Below the pieces are notes generated by a model. That model saw only the letters and a list, made by a program, of their open reading frames with translations. It did not search any database and had not been told where the DNA came from. A stretch of DNA of 64,000 nucleotides from Lepidostoma basale (taxonomy: Eukaryota; Arthropoda; Insecta; Trichoptera; Lepidostomatidae), in contig JAHDVF020000495.1 in assembly GCA_022606425.2 (NCBI GenBank), positions 434,001-498,000 on the forward strand, written 5' to 3'. Positions within the stretch are counted from its first letter, which is position 1. Each line of letters starts with the position of its first letter. The position numbers were made by a program, and so were the translations under genes. Of the stretch, positions 9,981-19,955 are shown one piece after another.

Positions 9981-11474
9981 ATGGAGAGCGAATCGAAGCT
10001 TTTAAACATAAGTAAATGTGAGAGATCGGACAAGTTGTGCCGAATATGTTTAAGAGAGAACGCCTCACCATCTAAATGTCTGCACGAGGCGCTTCCCGGT
10101 GGTCACTCAGTCTCTCCGGCCTCCATGGTGATGGCAGTGGCGCGCGTGGAGATACGCAGGCAGGATGGGCTCCCCGGGACCATCTGCGAGGACTGCCTCG
10201 GCGAGTTGGAGGCGGCGCACGGCTTCCGGCTTAAGTGCGAGCGCTCTGACGGGCTGCTCAGGAAGCTGTTTCTCAAGCAACAGGCGGACGATAAACTTCA
10301 CTTGGGTCCGGAATTGCCGGATATGATTAATATTAAGGAAGAGGACGTTATCACTAGGATAGTCAAATTAGAAAGTGACGATGAACTTAATGAAATAGAT
10401 CCTCCTGTGGATGATAATTATTCAATTGAAAACGATTCGTTTGCAATAGATTTAACCAAAAAGAATTGCAAATGGTTGACTGATCATTTGAAATCAGTTT
10501 CCAAAACAGAAAATAATTTTTCCTCCCTCAAAGTGGACAGGGTTTTGTCAGTTAAAACTGAAAATAAAAGCAGTCGTTTCAATTCTTCCATGAAGGGAAC
10601 TGGAAAAAGAATTAAACAAAATAATAGAGTATCATTTATCTGCGATGTGTGCGGGAAGCCTATGAAATCTGAACGGAACCTCCAGCACCATAAGAACCGC
10701 ATGCACAGCGAGGAGAGGAGAAGGAGGACCGGGAACAAGACAGGCTACGGCGCCAACAAGCGCTTCCACTGCCCCGAGTGTCCCTACAGCACCTCGGAGA
10801 ACAGAAGCCTGAAGTACCACATACGAACTCACACGGGAGACAAGCCCCACAAGTGCGAGCTGTGCTCTGCCTGCTTCGCCCAACCCAGCTCCTTGAAGAA
10901 GCACACGGCGAGACACAGCGACGTGATGCACTACTCGTGTACCATCTGTGGAAAACAGTTTAAACTCAAAGGAGAATTCCAGCGTCACAAATCCGTGCAC
11001 AGCGACGTGCGACCTCACATCTGCCTGACCTGTTCCAAGGGATTTAAGTCCAAAGATAGCCTCGCCATTCACGTCAAGCGACACCTGAACATCCGCGACT
11101 ACAGCTGCGACCAGTGTGGAACCACGTTTGTGTGTCTCAGCAATTTAATACATCACCGAAAGTGTCACGCGGCCACCAAGGACTTTGAATGTGATTATTG
11201 CGGCTTTAGAAGCATATCGAAACCAAAATTAATAGACCACATCAAGCGTCACATATCTGAGCGCCCGTTCAAGTGTGAGCTTTGCGATTATGCCTCCATA
11301 GAAAAATTCACACTGAAATCTCACATGAGGAAGCACACCCGGGAGATGAACTACTCCTGCCCCATCTGCCATCTGAAGATGACTCGCAGCACTGGCGTCA
11401 ACAAACACATGCTCCGGGCACATGGAATACACTACAAAGTCAATGACCACAGAGACAGAAGACTAATTAAATGA
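9981..11474 (+). CDS. ZAD-C2H2 zinc-finger protein, paralog 3
   Basis: Single-exon gene of 497 codons beginning MESES. ZAD ligands are C20, C23, C69 and C72; the segment SMVMAVARVEIRRQDGLP is almost the same as in paralogs 1, 4 and 5. Linker psi-K-x-E sites are K119, K129 and K192. Nine fingers run from about 221 to 482, and the tail ends YKVNDHRDRRLIK. Finger 4 has the helix KGEFQRH and finger 3 QPSSLKKH, so predicted base contacts differ from paralogs 1 and 2. It follows paralog 2 in the same orientation after 1.4 kb, as expected from tandem duplication. Polyadenylation signals are possible near 11671 and 11754. Confidence 0.94.
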   Translation: MESESKLLNISKCERSDKLCRICLRENASPSKCLHEALPGGHSVSPASMVMAVARVEIRRQDGLPGTICEDCLGELEAAHGFRLKCERSDGLLRKLFLKQQADDKLHLGPELPDMINIKEEDVITRIVKLESDDELNEIDPPVDDNYSIENDSFAIDLTKKNCKWLTDHLKSVSKTENNFSSLKVDRVLSVKTENKSSRFNSSMKGTGKRIKQNNRVSFICDVCGKPMKSERNLQHHKNRMHSEERRRRTGNKTGYGANKRFHCPECPYSTSENRSLKYHIRTHTGDKPHKCELCSACFAQPSSLKKHTARHSDVMHYSCTICGKQFKLKGEFQRHKSVHSDVRPHICLTCSKGFKSKDSLAIHVKRHLNIRDYSCDQCGTTFVCLSNLIHHRKCHAATKDFECDYCGFRSISKPKLIDHIKRHISERPFKCELCDYASIEKFTLKSHMRKHTREMNYSCPICHLKMTRSTGVNKHMLRAHGIHYKVNDHRDRRLIK

Positions 11475-12067
11475 ATTATTACAATATTATATGTACTGAC
11501 ATATTCCCTTTACTGACTTTTTTTATTTATTTGTGAATTGAGGATTGGAGTGGAAGAAAAAATGGTGCTACAAGTGTGATTGGAGTATTCAAATTTGTCA
11601 TCCTAGCCGGGTCATCTGACAACTTAACTAATGTGTAAAACACTAAGTTCGATAAAATGTCCAAGAAACAATAAATAAGGATAAAATGTTATTGCCCTTC
11701 TTGCTCTCTGCGGAAAACAATATATTGATGAATCGTAATATTGTAATTCAAAAATAAAAGTTAATAAAAATAACACTTCAATAATAAATACTCTTTTTGT
11801 TTTATTTTATTGGGTGGCGTTTTCCAATCATATTGATTACTTCGGGAATCTTCCTAGTGAAGGTATGGTGTTTCGGATAATTTTGTGACCACAAAATGAA
11901 TGCAAATAATATAAAATGTATTTTGATATTTGGAAAATGTATTCTGACTCTTGAAAAATATATAAAACAGTTCACAAAGGATTATTTACAAGAAGTCTTG
12001 GAGAAAAAACATATCATAACAACCTAGTTATCAGATTTATCCTTCACTCTCTATAGATTAGTATGAT
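11475..12067. other. 3' flank of ZAD paralog 3 and AT-rich spacer
   Basis: No coding sequence. It includes AATAAA signals for paralog 3. A short block near 11640-11680 ending CCAAGAAACAATAAA resembles the tail of the palindromic repeat family of the 52-60 kb region. Confidence 0.35.
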
Positions 12068-12292
12068 TACTCCCATAGAAGCCCAGAAGCCCGGCTTGCG
12101 TAAGAAATTTTGAATCAAAACCTCTTCTGGCTTACAGAGGTTCACAGCTCTTGTGGATATTCCTCTTACGTCCGATGGGAACATTGTTGGAAGGTGATTT
12201 GATGGGTTGTTGGTTTATGCAGGGGAATGATTACTTAGATTTGGAGGTTTTGATTAAAAATTTCTTACGAAAGCCGGGCTTCTTTGGGAGTA
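12068..12292. mobile_element. MITE with about 46-bp terminal inverted repeats
   Basis: The left end ACTCCCATAGAAGCCC and the right end GGGCTTCTTTGGGAGT are inverted copies. The match continues through GGCTT.CGTAAGAAATTTT and ATCAAAACCTC. The left arm carries an extra 8-bp repeat (AGAAGCCC). The interior of about 120 bp has no coding frame. A target-site duplication is not clear, so the superfamily is not assigned. Confidence 0.7.
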
Positions 12293-12485
12293 CCGCCACT
12301 GATGATATATAATATTTTTTTTAATAATTAAAATTCTGTTTATATCGTTCTCCCGAAGATAAAGGTGTAAAACCTTCAGAACAAGTCAAGATAAATAAAC
12401 TCCAAATTTCTTAATTCATAAAAAATTCATCATTATGGAATTTGACCGTGTTAACGCCTTTAATAATAATTAAATATAACGATTT

Positions 12486-12620
12486 TTTTTAACTACTTCC
12501 ACTTTTGTCTTTATTGCGACAGCGACCGGTTTCGCCAGGCTTGCTGTCAAAATAAAGACTTAAGTGGAAGCAGTTAATAATGAACTTCCATCAAGAGATT
12601 TCAGAGAAATCATTTGATTA
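12486..12620. mobile_element. Short head-to-head copy of the CCGGTTTCGCC repeat family
   Basis: It contains ACTACTTCCACTTTTGTC, GACAGCGACCGGTTTCGCC, then the inverted half GCTGTCAAAATAAAGAC and AAGTGGAAGCAGTT. It ends in GAACTTCCATCAAGAGATTT, which also flanks the copy at 17.8 kb. Other members are at 17830-18473, 32463-32558 and 42415-42490. The core is a small hairpin next to GAAAC, reminiscent of the hammerhead-bearing ends of Penelope-like elements; that classification is a hypothesis. Confidence 0.55.
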
Positions 12621-12782
12621 TCTTAATTAACGCCTTAAATTCATCAAAAATTGTTATATAAGCCGGTGTAATAAAAATACTTTATTTTTTTATATTTTCA
12701 TGTTGTGTATAATTTTAACATTGTTCACAAAATTAGGTGCTGGGACCTGATCACATATTTTTATTCATCTTGACATTAGCAG

Positions 12783-13130
12783 TTAACCCTTAGAGAGAAT
12801 TAAACCATACTTTGAAATTCCTGTCATTTTTAAATATAAGATTTCATCTTTTACTTTTATCAAATTTGACGAGGTCCAACTGTCCCTCCATCTCTTAGAT
12901 GGCCTTCCAAGTAAATGGTGTTCGGAGGGGATTTCATAAGTGGCGGTATATGCAAGTCTGTCACCATCCATTTTGGCTACATGGTCCCTCCAGTATCTTC
13001 TGGATCTACTCCAGCGAACTTTGCCCTCTATTTTGCAAGTTTTTCTTATTTCTGCGTTACAGACACAATCTCTTTTGGGAATGCTTGGGGCCAACTCTCT
13101 GCAGCTTCGAAGAGATGGGCATCTCATAAC
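12783..13130 (-). mobile_element. LINE fragment, C-terminal end (part of interrupted copy)
   Basis: The minus-strand frame reads DCVCNAEIRKTCKIEGKVRW, then RRYWRDHVAKMDGDRLAY and GRPSKRWRDSW, the pattern of the region after the reverse transcriptase in insect LINEs. The preceding part of the same protein is at 13500-13760, also minus strand (IYKTCVRSIMTYAVDGCADT). A plus-strand LINE tail sits between them. Both parts are decayed. Confidence 0.6.
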
Positions 13131-13134
13131 CCAT

Positions 13135-13530
13135 TTCTTTTGATTACTCAGGGGATATTTCGAGAACTCGGCCGTGCTGGAGGGTGTTCGGCTTTTTGTC
13201 CTTGATAGATATCTCCGACAGCGACAGAATAGATTGTTTTACCTACTGGCCGCCAGAACCAATCTGCCTCTGGTGACACCGGTGGGAAGAGCAATTAATC
13301 TGCTGAACGCGGTCTTCTCGGAGATCGACGTCTTTCATATTAGTGAAAGTAGGTTCAGAAGGCAAATACCCTTAATTCTGGAGAGTATCCTGTCTTCCTA
13401 ATGTCGAACCATCTCTCATGCTTTTGTGGTAGTATATTATACACAATATATTATTTTAACTGTTCTCAATAGATGCCTTAAAAATTAAATTTGTAATGTC
13501 TATTGACGAAATAAACTGATTTGATTTGAT
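13135..13530 (+). mobile_element. Plus-strand LINE 3' end inserted in an older LINE
   Basis: A 75-codon frame (13174-13401) reads ARTNLPLVTPVGRAINLLNA, then IDVFHISESRFRR and a stop, resembling C-termini of lepidopteran Jockey/R1-type elements. A 3' untranslated part follows, ending AATAAACTGATTTGATTTGAT, a typical short-repeat LINE tail. It splits an older minus-strand LINE copy, so it arrived later. Clade assignment is tentative. Confidence 0.55.
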
Positions 13531-13760
13531 CTCGGGAGAGTTTTTTCAGTAATGGATCTTAGAATATTCATCTCAGATTTTCTTAGTAGATCCTTGGTTT
13601 GTACAGTGTCGGCGCAGCCGTCTACAGCATACGTCATGATAGATCTCACGCATGTCTTATAAATTCTGACCTTGCTGTCAATACACATGTGCTTATTCTT
13701 CCAGACTTCCAGATTTTTTAGACGCCCTGACACGGCAGATGCTTTCACAATCATGTTTAT
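13500..13760 (-). mobile_element. LINE fragment (upstream part of interrupted copy)
   Basis: The minus-strand frame of 84 codons reads SGRLKNLEVWKNKHMCID, then VRIYKTCVRSIMTYAVDGCA and EMNILRSITEKTLPR. These are conserved words of the LINE region just after the reverse transcriptase. It continues, with decay, in the fragment at 12783-13130. Confidence 0.6.
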
Positions 13761-13813
13761 TCAGTCAATATCATAATCACATTTTATTTCCCATCCAAAT
13801 ATGCAAAAAGCGT

Positions 13814-15289
13814 TCATTTGATTAATCTCCTATCTGTGTGATCGTTGACTTTGTAGTGTATTCCGTGCGCCCTGAGCATGTGCCTGTTGACCCCCGTACT
13901 GTGAACCATCTTGAGGTGACACACCGGGCACGAGAACTTCTTCTCCCTGGTGTGTTTCGTCATGTGAGATTTGAGGGTGTTCCTTTCTATCGCCGCGTAG
14001 TCGCACATTTGGCACTTGAAAGGGCGCTCAGACAAATGGCGCTTCAAGTGCTGCACCAAATTCTTTTTAGATTTAGTTTTGAAAGCGCAATAGTCGCATT
14101 CGAAATTGTCAGTGTCCTCGTGGCATTTGGAATGGCTTATGAGATTGCCCAGACAGACGAAGGTAGCTCCGCACCGATGGCAGCTGAAGTCCCGAATGTT
14201 CAAGTGGCGCTTGGTGTGGATGGCCAGACTCTCCTTGGCCTTAAACCCCTTGTTACATATGGAGCAGACATGGGCCCTAATTTCGCTGTGGACTAACTTG
14301 TGGCGGTCGTACATATATTTCAACTTAAACTGTTTTCCGCATGTGGGGCACGCAAAAGACTTGACATCGCTGTGTCGAATTGTATGATTTTTTAGCGAGC
14401 TGGATTGGGAGAAGCGTGCGGAACAGAGTGTACATTTAAATGGCTTGTCTCCGGTGTGTGTGCGAATGTGGTACTCCATTGCTTTGTAATGAGGGGTGCT
14501 GTAGGGGCACTCCGGACAGTGAAAGCGCTTGTTGGAACCATAACCCGTCTTGATTCCTGTCTTCATCCTCCTCTCCTCGCTGTGCATGCGGAGCTTGTGG
14601 TTCTCTAAGGAAGCCTTAGAGCACAGCGGTCTGGTGCAGAGGTCACAGATGAATGAACCGCTGTTTTTATTTGTTTGTGATAATTTTTTATCCAACTTTT
14701 TCTTAGCATAACGAATATTATTTATTTCTATGTCACCGTCGCGTTTTTCTGTTTTAAAGCTTAAAGAATCGTTTAAATTGTGCGAAGAACTTTTTCGTTT
14801 TCTTTTCAAACGTGATGACACTTTGCTAGTTTTTCTTTGGATAAAATCAATATCGTCCCTGTCGTTAAAATCATCACCATTTGAATCATAACTTAATCCA
14901 GTATTTAATTCAATTTCGCATTCTTTTTTAACTAAAGGAGTAATTGTAATTTCTTTCTTGACCGAGTCCGGTTGGAAAATATCATCTGAAGAAGGTTCTT
15001 TGGGATACAGCTTCCTGAGCAGTCCGTCCGAGCGCTCACACTTGAGCCGGAAGCCGTGCGCGGCCTGCAGCTCCCCGAGGCAGTCTCCGCAGATGGTGGC
15101 GGGGAGCCCGTCCTGGCTGTGTATCTCCACCCGCGCAACCGCCATCACCATGGAGGCCAGGGAACCGTCAGGGAGTACCTCGTGCAGACATTTAGATTGC
15201 AAAGCTTTTTCGGTTAGACATATTCGGCACAAATTATCGGACTTCTCGAATTTCCTATTTTCCTGAGAGAACTGTAATTTGTTTTCCAT
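13814..15289 (-). CDS. ZAD-C2H2 zinc-finger protein, paralog 4
   Basis: Single-exon gene of 491 codons, starting MENKL. ZAD ligands are C21, C24, C67 and C70. Linker psi-K-x-E sites are K111, K121 and K179 (the last as F-K-T-E); a basic stretch at 157-167 (KVSSRLKRKRK) may act in nuclear import or DNA contact. Nine C2H2 fingers run from about 215 to 476, and the tail YKVNDHTDRRLIK is identical to the paralog consensus. Finger 3 helix is QSSSLKNH and finger 4 KYMYDRH. It is divergently paired with paralog 5, the two ATGs being 408 bp apart, so a shared promoter region is likely. AATAAA on the minus strand lies near 13785. Confidence 0.94.
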   Translation of the reverse strand: MENKLQFSQENRKFEKSDNLCRICLTEKALQSKCLHEVLPDGSLASMVMAVARVEIHSQDGLPATICGDCLGELQAAHGFRLKCERSDGLLRKLYPKEPSSDDIFQPDSVKKEITITPLVKKECEIELNTGLSYDSNGDDFNDRDDIDFIQRKTSKVSSRLKRKRKSSSHNLNDSLSFKTEKRDGDIEINNIRYAKKKLDKKLSQTNKNSGSFICDLCTRPLCSKASLENHKLRMHSEERRMKTGIKTGYGSNKRFHCPECPYSTPHYKAMEYHIRTHTGDKPFKCTLCSARFSQSSSLKNHTIRHSDVKSFACPTCGKQFKLKYMYDRHKLVHSEIRAHVCSICNKGFKAKESLAIHTKRHLNIRDFSCHRCGATFVCLGNLISHSKCHEDTDNFECDYCAFKTKSKKNLVQHLKRHLSERPFKCQMCDYAAIERNTLKSHMTKHTREKKFSCPVCHLKMVHSTGVNRHMLRAHGIHYKVNDHTDRRLIK

Positions 15290-15706
15290 TTCGTAAATTT
15301 ATGTTATTGCACATAATAAAACTTTTTTATTATACATTTATTTAATGAGGTTTCATTTATTAAAATTGCGAATTAATTATTAAGATCTCCATCTGTTATG
15401 ATTTACTTGACATAAATAATAACAACATTGGTTTTGCTTTTGACATTCTAAATAAGTGTATAGAAAAAGTACCACGAAGAAAATTTATTACGGTGAGTGT
15501 TTTAACCAACGTCGAACTTTTGTTATAATTTTTTAATACGTGTGTATTGCGCATTAAATTCTTTATATTGGCAAACTCTGCATCAATTGTAATCTTTTTG
15601 ACAGAATCTAAATTTTGACATTTCACACGAACAATTGCTAGATAAAATGTTCAAATTATAAAGAAAAAAGAATTAATGTTCTTAATATAATTATTTCATG
15701 AACACA
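15290..15706. promoter_or_regulatory. Divergent promoter region between ZAD paralogs 4 and 5
   Basis: About 410 bp separate the two ATGs. Toward paralog 5, TTTTTGACAG lies at 15595-15604 and TTTTGACATTT at 15613-15623. TTGACAT and TTTTGACATT also occur near 15408 and 15440. The string TTTTTGACAGAA followed by CTAAAT is nearly repeated before paralog 7 (22174-22190). The small minus-strand frame at 15396-15626 has no recognisable domain and is ignored. Confidence 0.45.
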
Positions 15707-17239
15707 ATGGAAAGTGTATTGCCATTTGGGTATTCTAGTAATCTTGCGAAGTTGGAAAAATTATGTCGAATTTGTCTAGCAGAAAATGTATCGCAGTCGA
15801 AATCCCTTTACGAGGTGCGCACAGATAGCTCCTTGGCCTCCATGGTGATGGCCGTGGCGCGCGTGGAGATACACAGGCATGACGGGCTCCCCGCTACCAT
15901 CTGCGGAGACTGCCTCGGGGAGCTGGAGGCCGCGCACGGCTTCCGTCTCAAGTGCGAGCGCTCGGATGAACTCCTCAGAAAGCTCTTTCCTAAGGAATTG
16001 GCAGATAACATCCTCCAGCGGATCCCGGACTCCGTTGACATAAATGTTAAAGGGGAAAATCCTCAATTTGTGAAAATGGAATTTGACAATGATTTTAATA
16101 GTGATTCGAATGATCTTTCTAATATTAATTATTTAATCGAAAGTGATGCTAGTAATGAGTTTTTAAAACAGACTACTAAAAGAAAATCTAAAAAGCATTC
16201 TAAAATTAAAAAAGGAACAAAATCTTCCTCACATGAAGATGTCAAAGATGATTCTTTGGCTGTTAAAATAGAATTAGATGTTAATAACGATAATAGTTGT
16301 ATCAATTCAGTTAAGGCAAGCGACGGTAATGAAAAGAAAATTAATGTTATTAAGATTGCTGATGAAAATGTTAAAGAGAAGTTGAATAACGCCCGACCCT
16401 TTGTGTGCGATGAGTGCGGTAGACCCATGAGTTCTAAGAAATCTTTAGAGCATCACAAGCACTGCATGCACGGCGAGAAGAGGCGACAGCGACTAGGGAA
16501 AGTGACAGGCTACGGGCCCAGCAAACGTTTCCACTGCCTGGAATGCCCTTACAACACTCCGCTGCGTCGTAGCCTGCAATTCCACGCCCGCACACACTCG
16601 GGGGACAAGCCCTACCAGTGCCAGGTGTGCCCCGCCCGCTTCGCGCAGCCCGGCCCCCTGAAGGCGCACTCCACGCGTCACAGCGATGTCATGCACTTCA
16701 CATGCCCCATCTGCGGGAAACAGTTCAAGCTCAAATGTGTATACGAGCGCCACAAGCTGGTGCACAGCGACGCCAGACCGCACATCTGCACCATATGCAA
16801 CAAAGGTCTCAAAACCAAGAAAAGCCTCGCTATCCACACCAAGCGACATTTAAACATACGAGACTACAGCTGTCACGAGTGCGGGGCGACATTTGTCTCC
16901 TTAGCGAGTTTAATCAACCATTCTAAAAGTCACATAGCCGAGAAAAATTTCGAATGTAATATTTGCGGGTTTCGAAGCAGATATAAATCCAAATTGGTGG
17001 ACCATGTAAAACGGCACACGCTGGAGCGCACGTTCAAGTGTGATCTCTGTGATTATGCGGCTGTGGAAAAATCTAGTCTCAAAATGCACATGAAGAAGCA
17101 CACGAGAGAAAAGAAGTACGCGTGTCCTATATGCGACTTGAAGATGATCTATAGTACGAGCGTCAACAATCACATGCTGAGGTTGCACGGCATACGATAC
17201 AGAGTCAATGACTACACAGACAGAAGAATATTGAAATAA
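15707..17239 (+). CDS. ZAD-C2H2 zinc-finger protein, paralog 5
   Basis: Single-exon gene. The frame opens at an ATG at 15698, but the second ATG (15707, MESVL) has the better context and aligns with the paralogs, giving 510 codons. ZAD ligands are C20, C23, C66 and C69 in this numbering. It has serine where other copies have the cysteine of SKCLHEA, which is not one of the zinc ligands. The linker is the longest of the set and lysine-rich, with psi-K-x-E sites at K115, K123 and K187. Nine fingers run from about 235 to 495, and the tail ends YRVNDYTDRRILK, slightly diverged. Finger 4 helix is KCVYERH. AATAAA lies near 17309. Confidence 0.93.
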   Translation: MESVLPFGYSSNLAKLEKLCRICLAENVSQSKSLYEVRTDSSLASMVMAVARVEIHRHDGLPATICGDCLGELEAAHGFRLKCERSDELLRKLFPKELADNILQRIPDSVDINVKGENPQFVKMEFDNDFNSDSNDLSNINYLIESDASNEFLKQTTKRKSKKHSKIKKGTKSSSHEDVKDDSLAVKIELDVNNDNSCINSVKASDGNEKKINVIKIADENVKEKLNNARPFVCDECGRPMSSKKSLEHHKHCMHGEKRRQRLGKVTGYGPSKRFHCLECPYNTPLRRSLQFHARTHSGDKPYQCQVCPARFAQPGPLKAHSTRHSDVMHFTCPICGKQFKLKCVYERHKLVHSDARPHICTICNKGLKTKKSLAIHTKRHLNIRDYSCHECGATFVSLASLINHSKSHIAEKNFECNICGFRSRYKSKLVDHVKRHTLERTFKCDLCDYAAVEKSSLKMHMKKHTREKKYACPICDLKMIYSTSVNNHMLRLHGIRYRVNDYTDRRILK

Positions 17240-17424
17240 TCATGCCTTTTGGACCACACTCATCCAGAGAAGTTGTCTATTGTGCATAAATATACCAGAT
17301 TAAACAAATAAAAAGCCAATATTACCCTTACCATTGTTTTTATATGTATTTATAAGATTGGAGTGCTTTTAAATCTGAATTTGTACATAGCATGGAAAGA
17401 TAACTAATTCAATTAATAATAAAC

Positions 17425-17600
17425 CGTCACGCCGTCTCTCCGAAGGGGTAGGCAGAAATAATGAACTGCCACACTTTAACTGATGCGGCACTCCATCTTT
17501 ATCTTTTGGCCCCCACGGGAGACGCGGTGTGATGGGTTGCGAACCTCATTGCCACCAAAAGGCATCTCCCGCGCACACTTCGATCGTGTAACGTCCACAA
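17425..17600 (-). mobile_element. SINE-like element with LINE-derived tail
   Basis: Minus-strand copy of the element at 3124-3308. On the plus strand it shows CCGTCACGCCGTCTC, GGGGTAGGCAGAAATAAT, GGGTTGCGAACCTCAT (box B-like when reversed) and CATCTCCCGCGCACACTTCG. It keeps the LINE-type 3' end and most of the body. Confidence 0.6.
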
Positions 17601-17829
17601 AATAAATCTAAAACAAATGATACAAAATACAATGATATAAAATAAAATAATATAACACATAATGTTCTTTTAGATGGTGCACATATTGTCACGACGATCC
17701 GGACTTTTGTGTTTAAAGATAACTAAATGTTTCATAAATGAAATTCAGTACCATGATTTATGGTTTGCAAAGTTGCAAATAAAAATACAATAATCAAATG
17801 ATTTTACTGAAATCTCTTGATGGAAGTTC

Positions 17830-18473
17830 ATTTTAAATAATAATTAAATAAAACAATGTTTTTTAACTACTTCCACTTTTGTCTTTATTTAGACAGCGAC
17901 CGGTTTCGCCAGGCTCGCTGGCATCGACAGACTGGTAACACTATTGTAAACTTAGTCCTTTATATACATACAGATCAGGGGTGGTAAACATGATTCAATA
18001 CAAAAATAATCTTCAAATATTTATGTAAAATTTTTCTGAATTTAACTATTGGTATTACAGGTATTCTTGGAGGTTCGTGTTTAATACAATGGGTTTTAAT
18101 TTTTATTATCTCTTACAAGAGTTATTACTGAAGTTCAGTAATAATTTAAACAAAATAACCATTTTTTCAAAAATTATATATGAATATGTAAGAGATAATA
18201 AAAATTAAAACCCATTGTATTAAACACGAACCTCCAAGAATACCTGTAATACCAATAGTTAAATTCAGAAAAATTTTACATAAATATTTGAAGATTATTT
18301 TTGTATAGAATCATGTTTACCACCCCTGATCTGTATGTATATAAAGGACTAAGTTTACAATAGTGTTACCAGTCTGTCGATGCCAGCGAGCCTGGCGAAA
18401 CCGGTCGCTGTCTAAATAAAGACAAAAGTGGAAGTAGTTAAAAAACATCGTTTTATTTAATTATTATTTAAAA
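17830..18473. repeat. Large inverted repeat, CCGGTTTCGCC family
   Basis: Two nearly identical arms of roughly 300 bp face each other around a spacer near 18100-18190. The left arm runs ACTACTTCCACTTTTGTC, ACAGCGACCGGTTTCGCC, then CCTTTATATACATACAGATC. The right arm gives the exact reverse, ending CGCTGTCTAAATAAAGAC and AAAAGTGGAAGTAGTT. The two elements are joined head to head with their A/T-rich 3' ends outward. A transcript would fold into a very long hairpin. Arm identity is so high that the duplication looks recent. Confidence 0.85.
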
Positions 18474-18483
18474 ATACAATATA

Positions 18484-18670
18484 TACATATGGCAATAGAC
18501 TAACTACCCATCACATGTCATGAGAACTAATAGCTTAAAAGTTGTATACAGCAATTGGGTTCAAATAAACTATTGTATACAAAAATATGGAAAGCAACAA
18601 AAAAATACTACATTAAAAGCCCAAGTTCCATCCCAAGAACCAGCAAAAGACCTTTAAAATTCTTTAGAGC
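18484..18670 (+). mobile_element. tRNA-derived SINE, 3' part
   Basis: It shares with the full copy at 25095-25340 the blocks ATGGCAATAGACTAACTACC, CACATGTCATGAGAA and TTGTATACAGCAATTGGGTT. The tRNA-like head is missing. Beyond the core it continues with AAGCCCAAGTTCCATCCCAA, which also occurs in altered form at 54800. Confidence 0.6.
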
Positions 18671-19070
18671 AAAAAGTTTAAACTATTGCATAAATCCAAA
18701 TATAAACGGCAAAATCTATCTTAGTAACACTTTGCTCTTTAAAAAACCTAATATTCCAAGTCCAACTAGTTGTTTGAGAATGAAATTAAACTTTTTTTTG
18801 CAAGATTATTTTTGTGGGTGATTTTGTCAGGAACTACGAAATAGATCGCAATAATAATTAACCAGTGGAAGAAACTTAACCATCTTGTAATATTATAGAA
18901 CAATGTTTAACTCCTATAGTGCGCCTGGCTGCAAAAGTAAAAAACAATGGGGGTTAAAAGGATTAAAATGCAGATTCAGCTTAATATACATATTGCATTA
19001 TTTATTAATAATGATATAAAAATCAACTTAACATTTAACTTATAAACTAAATAAATGTTTAATGTAAATT
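18671..19070. other. AT-rich spacer
   Basis: No gene found. A block near 18915-18960 (CCTATAGTGCGCCTGGCTG) resembles the start of the TIR-like repeat at 30683, so another weak repeat copy may be present. Confidence 0.3.
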
Positions 19071-19074
19071 GGTC

Positions 19075-19735
19075 AAGTCTTGGTGTCGAGAATGTATGAG
19101 GTACGCAAGGCAAACGATTTAGTGATGAATGTTGTAAAGTCAAAGGTGATGGTTTTTAAAAGGTATTAAGAAATAACAGTTTGTAACATACATTAGTGTG
19201 AATAAGGAGAACCTAAAGTAGGTTACTGAATCTGTGTATTTAGGTAGCATGTTCACAGCGGGTGGCCAAACAGACAGTGACGTCGAAAAAAGGGTTGGTG
19301 CTGGTAACAAAGTGAATGCAGAAGTTAGCCTCAAAAGTAGTTACTGGAAACAAGAATATATCAATGCAAGCGAAAATGGACGCTCACAATGGAGTTCTGG
19401 TTCCAACCTTATGGAAGCGTAGCATAGAACCAGTTCCAATGGAAGTACGAGAGCAGAATAAATGCGGTAAAGATGAGATATTATAGAGAGATTTCAAATA
19501 ATGTGATATACATTAACAATGTGAATGGAGTAGAGAGTCAAAGAAGAAAGAGGATAACATGGCATGACCAAATTAATAAAATTTTAAAGGTAGGCCATGT
19601 TAAAAGTCAGCTTGTATGACTCGCTGTATGAATGCGGAGGAATCTAGGAGCGTGTCAGGATAGAGTAGTGTAGCAGTCCATTCTCTCTATCTACTCTTCT
19701 GGGGAAATGATGTGATGGTTTGTTGTTGTTTTATT
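19075..19735 (+). mobile_element. LINE 3'-end fragment
   Basis: A frame at 19234-19422 reads MYLGSMFTAGGQTDSDVEKR, then VGAGNKVNAEV, matching MYLGSKFTRDG and RRVGAGNKVNGAL of the LINE at 25.5-28.2 kb. Decayed matches to NDVNGTR, the [11 protein letters not shown] block (here RKRITWHDQINKILKV) and TRCMNAEES follow. It ends near TGTGATGGTTTGTTGTTG. Frameshifts and deletions make it inactive. Confidence 0.65.
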
Positions 19736-19955
19736 CTCATTCGGTCCATATCTTTTTAACAACTTTTTCAACAAGTGTCCCACTGCTCAAAGAGTATTAC
19801 AATACATATATTGTTTATTAACTTAATGTCTGCGGGAAGGGTATTAATACCCGTTTACTGGACTGGTGGTGGGCGGCGGGAAGGGTAAAAATACCTCTTT
19901 CGAGAACTCTGCGTAAAGAGTTGTAAGTTTATTTGTACACAATTTTAGTGTCATA

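Noticed and set aside
13838..14608. Plus-strand frames of 93-152 codons over paralog 4
   Set aside because: Reverse-complement shadows of C2H2 finger codons, which often lack stops on the other strand.
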